From: Thermoanaerobaculia bacterium
GTDB lineage: Bacteria; Acidobacteriota; Thermoanaerobaculia; Gp7-AA8
DNA: 53,466 nucleotides
Assembly: GCA_017883235.1 (NCBI GenBank)
Contig: JADGNY010000031.1
Span: forward strand, 1-53,466
Direction: 5' to 3'
In this document: positions 47,725 to 53,466 of the stretch, in pieces
Layout of the letters: the number at the start of each line of letters is the position of its first letter
Numbering within the stretch: position 1 is the first letter of the stretch
Position numbers and translations under genes: made by a program
The notes under the pieces: model-generated
What the model was told of the DNA's origin: nothing
Seen by the model: only the letters and a program-made list of their open reading frames with translations
Databases searched by the model: none

Positions 47725-48731
47725 TCGACATCGCCATTCGACGGGTCGCGGAAGGGCAGCACCTCGACCGCGACGAAATGCACGAGGTGTTCAGCGAAGT
47801 GATGGACGGCCACGCCACCGACGTCCAGAAGACCGCCTTCCTCATCGCATTGCGCATGAAAGGGGAGACGGCGGACGAGATCACCGGAGCGGCCATGGCC
47901 ATGCGTGAGCGCGTCACGCCGCTGACGGTCGACCGCGAGCGGATCATCGACACCTGCGGCACCGGCGGCGACGGGCGCGGAACGTTCAACGTCTCCACGG
48001 TCGCCGCGCTCGTCGCCGCCGGCGCGGGCGCCTCGGTGGCCAAACACGGCAACCGTGCGGTGTCGTCGTCGTGCGGCAGCGCCGATGTTCTCTCCGCGCT
48101 CGGTGTGAACATCGACCTCGACGCGGCCAGGATGAGCGAAGTCCTTCGCCGCACCGGCATCTCCTTTCTCTTCGCCCCCAAACTCCATCCCGCCATGGGG
48201 GCGGTGGCGGCAATCAGGCGCGAGCTCGGCGTGCGGACGATTTTCAACGTCCTCGGTCCGTTGACGAATCCTGCCTTCGCACGCCGCCAGGTTCTCGGCG
48301 TCTATTCGCTCCATCTCGTCGACGTCGTCGCCCGCGTTCTGCTGGCCCTCGGCGCCGATCACGCCGTCGTCGTCCACAGTCACGACGGCCTCGACGAGAT
48401 CTCCATCTCCGCGGCCACCTGCGTCTGCGAGGTGCGCGGCGGCGAATTGCGCAGTTACGAGTTGCGGCCGGAGGAGATCGGCGTCGAACGCCACAACATT
48501 GATGAAGTCGCCGGCGGCGACAGCCGCGAGAACGCGCGAATCGCGAGGGAGGTACTCGGCGGCGGCAGCGGTCCGCGTACCGAGATCGTGGCCGCCAATG
48601 CCGGGGCAGCGCTCTACGTATCGGGCGCCGCACCCACCATCCGCGACGGCGTGACGATGGCGCGCGAATCGATCGCCAGCGGAAGCGCGATGGCGAAGTT
48701 GCAGGAGCTCGTGGCGGTGACGAATGAGTAG
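47721..48731 (+). CDS. trpD: Anthranilate phosphoribosyltransferase
   Basis: This 336-residue enzyme matches TrpD: MKGETADEITGAAMAM, DTCGTGGDGRGTFNVSTVAALVAA with the PRPP-binding glycine motif, KHGNRAVSSSCGSADVLSALG and FLFAPKLHPAMGAVAAIRRELGVRTIFNVLGPLTNPA. It joins phosphoribosyl to anthranilate, the second committed step of tryptophan synthesis. It overlaps trpG by four bases and trpC by eight. Its length and motifs are normal. Confidence 0.96.
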   Translation: MIDIAIRRVAEGQHLDRDEMHEVFSEVMDGHATDVQKTAFLIALRMKGETADEITGAAMAMRERVTPLTVDRERIIDTCGTGGDGRGTFNVSTVAALVAAGAGASVAKHGNRAVSSSCGSADVLSALGVNIDLDAARMSEVLRRTGISFLFAPKLHPAMGAVAAIRRELGVRTIFNVLGPLTNPAFARRQVLGVYSLHLVDVVARVLLALGADHAVVVHSHDGLDEISISAATCVCEVRGGELRSYELRPEEIGVERHNIDEVAGGDSRENARIAREVLGGGSGPRTEIVAANAGAALYVSGAAPTIRDGVTMARESIASGSAMAKLQELVAVTNE

Positions 48732-49491
48732 CGGCACGTCCATGACCATCCTCGACGACATCGTCTCCCGCACGCGCGCGCGCCTCGGCAATGAACCGCC
48801 GCCCGGCCGCGCCGTCGCCCACGATCCGCCCTTCGCACTCACGGCGGCGTTGCGAAAGGACCGCGTCAACGTCATCGCCGAGATCAAATCCGCCTCGCCG
48901 TCAGCCGGGCCGATCGTCGACAATCCTGACGTTGAGGCCATCGCCGCGGCGTACAAGGAAGGCGGCGCCGCGGCCGTCTCCATCGTCACCGAGCATGAGT
49001 TCTTCCACGGTTCACGGGAGTGGATCGCGCGAGTGGCCGGCCTTCCGGTCCTGATGAAAGACTTCATCATCGACGAGTCCCAGCTCATCCGCGGCGTCGC
49101 GGCCGGCGCAAGCGCCATCCTGCTCCTGGCGTCGCTGCTCGATGCCGCGCAGATCCGCGACTTCATCGCCTGTCTCGATTCGTATTCCTGCGATGCCCTC
49201 GTCGAAGTTCATGACGAGGCAGAGCTGGATCGCGCGATCGGCGGGGGCGCCCGCATCATCGGCATCAACAACCGCAACCTGCGCGATTTCAGCGTCGACC
49301 TCGGCGCGTCCGAGCGGCTCGCGCCGCGGATTCCCGACGGCGTTCTCCGCGTCGCCGAGAGCGGGATCAAGACGCGAAGCGATATCGATCGGCTGCGCGC
49401 CGCCGGCTTCGACGCCTTTCTCGTTGGCGAATCGCTGCTGCGGCAGACGGACCGCGCCGCCGCAGTGCGGCAACTGGTGCTCGGGATATGA
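48724..49491 (+). CDS. trpC: Indole-3-glycerol phosphate synthase
   Basis: This 255-residue TIM-barrel enzyme shows the TrpC pattern: VNVIAEIKSASPSAGPI with catalytic Lys, YKEGGAAAVSIVTEHEFFHGS, LPVLMKDFIIDESQL with catalytic Lys and Glu region, and GIKTRSDIDRLRAAG. It closes the indole ring from CdRP. The start at 48724 overlaps trpD by eight bases, and an ATG at 48742 is also possible. It is followed by trpF with a four-base overlap. It is separate from TrpF, unlike the fused form in enterics. Confidence 0.95.
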   Translation: MSSGTSMTILDDIVSRTRARLGNEPPPGRAVAHDPPFALTAALRKDRVNVIAEIKSASPSAGPIVDNPDVEAIAAAYKEGGAAAVSIVTEHEFFHGSREWIARVAGLPVLMKDFIIDESQLIRGVAAGASAILLLASLLDAAQIRDFIACLDSYSCDALVEVHDEAELDRAIGGGARIIGINNRNLRDFSVDLGASERLAPRIPDGVLRVAESGIKTRSDIDRLRAAGFDAFLVGESLLRQTDRAAAVRQLVLGI

Positions 49492-50101
49492 CCAAGATCA
49501 AGATTTGCGGCATCACCAGAGAAGACGACGCGCTCTTCTGTGCCGAGTGCGGCGCCGACTTTCTCGGCTTCATCTTCGTGCCGGCGTCGCCGCGGTATGT
49601 CGAGCCGGAGAAGGCGGGAGCGATTGCGGCCCGGCTGCGCGAGAGCGGCCACGCGCCGAAATTCGTGGGCGTCTTTCAGGATGCCTCGGCCGGCTACATT
49701 CGCGCGATCAGCAGCGTGGCCGGGTTCGATATCGTTCAACTGCACGGCAGCGAAACCGACGACGACATCAGCGCGCTCGGTATCCCGGCCATCAAGACGC
49801 TCCACGTCGGCGAGACGCTGCCCGACACCCACGCCGCCCCGACCGCGGCCTGGCTGCTGTTCGACACCTACGACGAACGCCGCAGCGGTGGTACCGGGAA
49901 ACGTTTCGACTGGGCGCTGCTGGCCACGTATGAGCGCTCGAAACCGTTCTTCCTTTCCGGCGGCCTCAAACCCGACAACGTCGTAGCCGCCATCAGCCTC
50001 GTGCGCCCCGACGCCATCGACGTCGCCAGCGGCGTCGAGGCTTCGCCCGGCGTGAAGGATCACGCCAAAGTAGCGCGTCTGTTCGAGCGTGTGAGGAGAT
50101 C

Positions 50102-50105
<4 letters not shown>
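49488..50105 (+). CDS. trpF: Phosphoribosylanthranilate isomerase
   Basis: This 205-residue TIM-barrel protein has [28 protein letters not shown] with the catalytic Cys, [19 protein letters not shown] and the C-terminal [12 protein letters not shown] and [18 protein letters not shown] phosphate-binding parts. It converts phosphoribosylanthranilate to CdRP, the substrate of TrpC. Start and stop overlap the neighbours by four bases on both sides, so it is tightly coupled in the operon. Confidence 0.95.
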
Positions 50106-51291
<1,186 letters not shown>

Positions 51292-51295
<4 letters not shown>

Positions 51296-52068
51296 ACCGC
51301 GTTCGCAAGCTTTTCCAGCGATTGAAAACCGAGCATCGCTGCGGGCTCATCGCCTACATCACCTGCGGCGACGGCCCGACGATCGAGATCATCCGCGCGC
51401 TGGAGGATGCCGGTGCCGATGCCATCGAGCTCGGTGTGCCGTTCTCCGACCCGATCGCCGACGGACCGGTCATCCAGGCCGCCGCGATGCGGGCGCTGAA
51501 GAACGGGACAAAGATCAGCGACATCTTCACGATCGCCCGCGCCGTCCGGGAGCGTAGCGAGATTCCGCTCATCGCCTTTTCCTATCTCAATCCAGTCCTG
51601 CGTCATGGGATCGAGAAATTTGCGGACCATGCCCACGCCGCCGGTATCGACTCCGTGCTGCTGACCGATCTCCCCGCCGAGGCCGCGGCGGAAGTGAAGC
51701 CGGCATTCAAGGCTAAAGGACTCGGCTCGATCTTTCTCCTCGCGCCGACATCGAGCGATGCGCGGATCGCGGTCGTCGATCGCGCCAGCGACGACTTCAT
51801 CTACTACGTCTCGACGATGGGCGTCACCGGCGCCCGCAGCGAGCTCGATCCCGCGCTCCTGACGCGTCTCGATGAAGTCCGCGCGCAAGTCAGGAAACCG
51901 CTGGCCGTCGGCTTCGGCATCTCCAAACACGAACACTTCGCCTTGCTCCAGGACCGCTGCGACGCCATCGTCGTCGGCAGCGCCATCGTGCGCGCGGTGG
52001 CGGATGGCGATGAGATCGGCGCGGCAACGCGTGCTGGCGAAATTGTTCGGTCCATTAGGATGATATAA
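51292..52068 (+). CDS. trpA: Tryptophan synthase alpha chain
   Basis: This 258-residue TIM-barrel protein starts at the ATG that overlaps the trpB stop. It shows [46 protein letters not shown], with the catalytic Glu and Asp, then [30 protein letters not shown] and [14 protein letters not shown], and finally [12 protein letters not shown] for phosphate binding. It splits indole-3-glycerol phosphate to indole for the beta chain. It is the last gene of the operon. A surface protein gene begins 27 bp after it, so read-through is possible. Confidence 0.97.
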
Positions 52069-52095
52069 GTGAATGAGAAGCGAAAGGAAGAGACG

Positions 52096-53466
52096 ATGAA
52101 AGCCTTCATGTACGTTGCGCTGGTAGCCATACTGTCACTCGCCATTTGTCACACCGAACCTTTGCTTGCACAATGCCCCGATTGGCAGGCCAATGGGACG
52201 CAGGCAGCCACTTTGACGAACTGCCTTGTCGGCATCGGCATCGGCACAACGACCCCGACCGCCCCATTGGACGTGAGCGGAAAAATTCGCTCTCGTACGA
52301 ACAATGCGTTCGGACTTCAATTCAATAAGGCCGATGGAACCGCCGGTGACGTTGCGGGCCTCGACTTTCAAAATGCCCTGATCCTCAAGGGTAGCGGTGG
52401 TGGCCTGCTCATCCGCGACGCGACGAATTTCAACACGCGTATGACGATTCAGGACGCGGGCAATGTCGGCATTGGCGTGGCCGTGCCCCAACAACTTCTG
52501 CATGTAGGCACTGGTGCGATCGAGATCTCTTCCGGGACAGCCAGCTCCGATTCCTATCAGAACCGTGCCGTGTCTCTCGTGTTCAGCCGACCCGACATAC
52601 CGACGTCCTGGCTGAATAGGATCACCAACAGCTGGAGCGGAAACAACTTCAGCTCAACAATGAATTTCGAAGTCAACAGTGGCCAGTCAACGTATGCCAC
52701 GCCTCTGACGTTGACCGGCAACGGGAGGGTGGGGATCGGTACGCCTTCCCCGGAATGGCCGCTCCATGTGAATGGCCGAATGATGACGGGAGTAATACCG
52801 CCGAACGACACCACAGAGGGCATCCCGGGGCTGCTGCTGGCGAGCCGTGGTCCTGTTGGCGGCAATTACACCTGGCAGCTCCTCAGCAGCTCGAACTACA
52901 ACCCTTCGGGTATATCCCCGAATGGCGTGGATCTATGGGAGTATCCGGACAGCGGGACGTTCGGCTGCTGTATACCGCGTATCACCATCAAGAGAACGTC
53001 GGTTGCGGCGCCGCAGACGTTGATCATCGACGGAGCCGGGCATGTCGGAATCGGCATGAGTCCCGGTAGTGGGTATTCGCTCGACGTCGCAGGATCAATT
53101 CACGCCACGCAGGTCATCGGCGCCACGTATCAGGATGTCGCCGAATGGGTTCCTGCGACCGTGAAGATGTCACCCGGTACTGTCGTCGTGGTGCAGCGCG
53201 GCGCGAAGAACACGGTCATGCCGTCGACCGCTGCGTACGCGACCAGCGTCGCCGGCGTCGTCTCCGAAAAGCCGGGCGTAATTCTCGGCGAATCGAGTGA
53301 GTCAAAGGCAATGATCGCTACGACCGGCCGCGTGAAAGTGCACGTGGATGCGAGCGGCGGAGCGATTGAGGCCGGCGACCTCCTCGTTACCAGCGGTAAG
53401 CCGGGAATGGCGATGAAGTCGCAGCCCGTCGACCTCGGCGGCGTGAAGATCCACCGTCCCGGGACG
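52096..53466 (+). CDS. Tail-fibre-like surface protein, 3' end cut by the window
   Basis: The reading frame is open from the ATG at 52096 to the window end, 457 codons with no stop. A signal peptide is likely (MKAFMYVALVAILSLAICHT, cleaved near LLAQ). The protein then contains repeats of the form VGIGT-P-P--PL-VNG (GIGIGTTTPTAPLDVSG, GRVGIGTPSPEWPLHVNG, GHVGIGMSPGSGYSLDVAG), typical of tail-fibre-like and peptidase S74-linked surface proteins, and ends in QVIGATYQDVAEWVPA and SGKPGMAMKSQPVDLGG. The C-terminus is missing. It starts 27 bp after trpA but is unlikely to share its role. Confidence 0.85.
   Translation, partial: MKAFMYVALVAILSLAICHTEPLLAQCPDWQANGTQAATLTNCLVGIGIGTTTPTAPLDVSGKIRSRTNNAFGLQFNKADGTAGDVAGLDFQNALILKGSGGGLLIRDATNFNTRMTIQDAGNVGIGVAVPQQLLHVGTGAIEISSGTASSDSYQNRAVSLVFSRPDIPTSWLNRITNSWSGNNFSSTMNFEVNSGQSTYATPLTLTGNGRVGIGTPSPEWPLHVNGRMMTGVIPPNDTTEGIPGLLLASRGPVGGNYTWQLLSSSNYNPSGISPNGVDLWEYPDSGTFGCCIPRITIKRTSVAAPQTLIIDGAGHVGIGMSPGSGYSLDVAGSIHATQVIGATYQDVAEWVPATVKMSPGTVVVVQRGAKNTVMPSTAAYATSVAGVVSEKPGVILGESSESKAMIATTGRVKVHVDASGGAIEAGDLLVTSGKPGMAMKSQPVDLGGVKIHRPGT

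Overview
The window is a 53 kb piece of a GC-rich bacterial chromosome, most likely from an Acidobacteriota member. The best pointers are two tandem secreted proteins that combine a GWxTD-type N-terminal region with a VWFA-related C-terminal domain, an arrangement typical of that phylum, together with long envelope and glycan genes and many dispersed palindromes. No 16S gene is present, so the assignment is an inference.

Layout. 1-2766: a degenerate 21/22-bp tandem array, a dispersed inverted-repeat element and a radical SAM gene. 2767-4562: a repeat-rich spacer with a second 21-bp array, two small overlapping genes and a divergent XRE regulator. 4622-8507: a defence island with an EcoRII-type restriction enzyme, cytosine-5 methylase, Vsr and a further PD-(D/E)XK-like protein. 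8804-12126: an unknown protein, an M28 peptidase, a secreted protein, a decayed TPR gene and tRNA-Val. 12169-22375: glycan and membrane glycosyltransferase genes, mostly one minus-strand cluster (epimerase, nucleotidyltransferase, GT2, methyltransferase, UDP-galactopyranose-mutase-like flavoprotein and two polytopic GTs). 22414-28307: an ABC-F ATPase, an FG-GAP repeat surface protein and cinA. 28308-32188: a third 21-bp array, a hairpin element, copD, vapBC, sdaA and a DUF2442 gene. 32256-37918: the two GWxTD/VWFA paralogues. 37957-46489: cysteine desulfurase, a DUF4388 protein, lgt, a GIY-YIG nuclease, aroC, an ICMT-like gene, a class V aminotransferase and rmuC. 46612-53466: an antitoxin-like gene, then trpG-D-C-F-B-A preceded by a possible leader peptide (trpE is absent here), and an unfinished surface protein.

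The most unusual content is in the repeats. (1) Three arrays with unrelated sequences share a 21-bp period and internal dyad symmetry. (2) Three small genes (GIY-YIG, DUF2442, ribbon-helix-helix antitoxin) are each tightly bracketed by inverted palindromic ends. Two of them share the same end family but carry different cargo, which suggests a modular single-gene cassette. (3) The hairpins of this end family show compensatory stem changes. (4) Several palindromic elements sit on stop codons and supply the last codons of the host gene. (5) vapBC lies between 35-bp perfect direct repeats next to a 3' remnant of a second cinA allele, which marks past recombination.

All calls come from reading the sequence. 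No database search was run.
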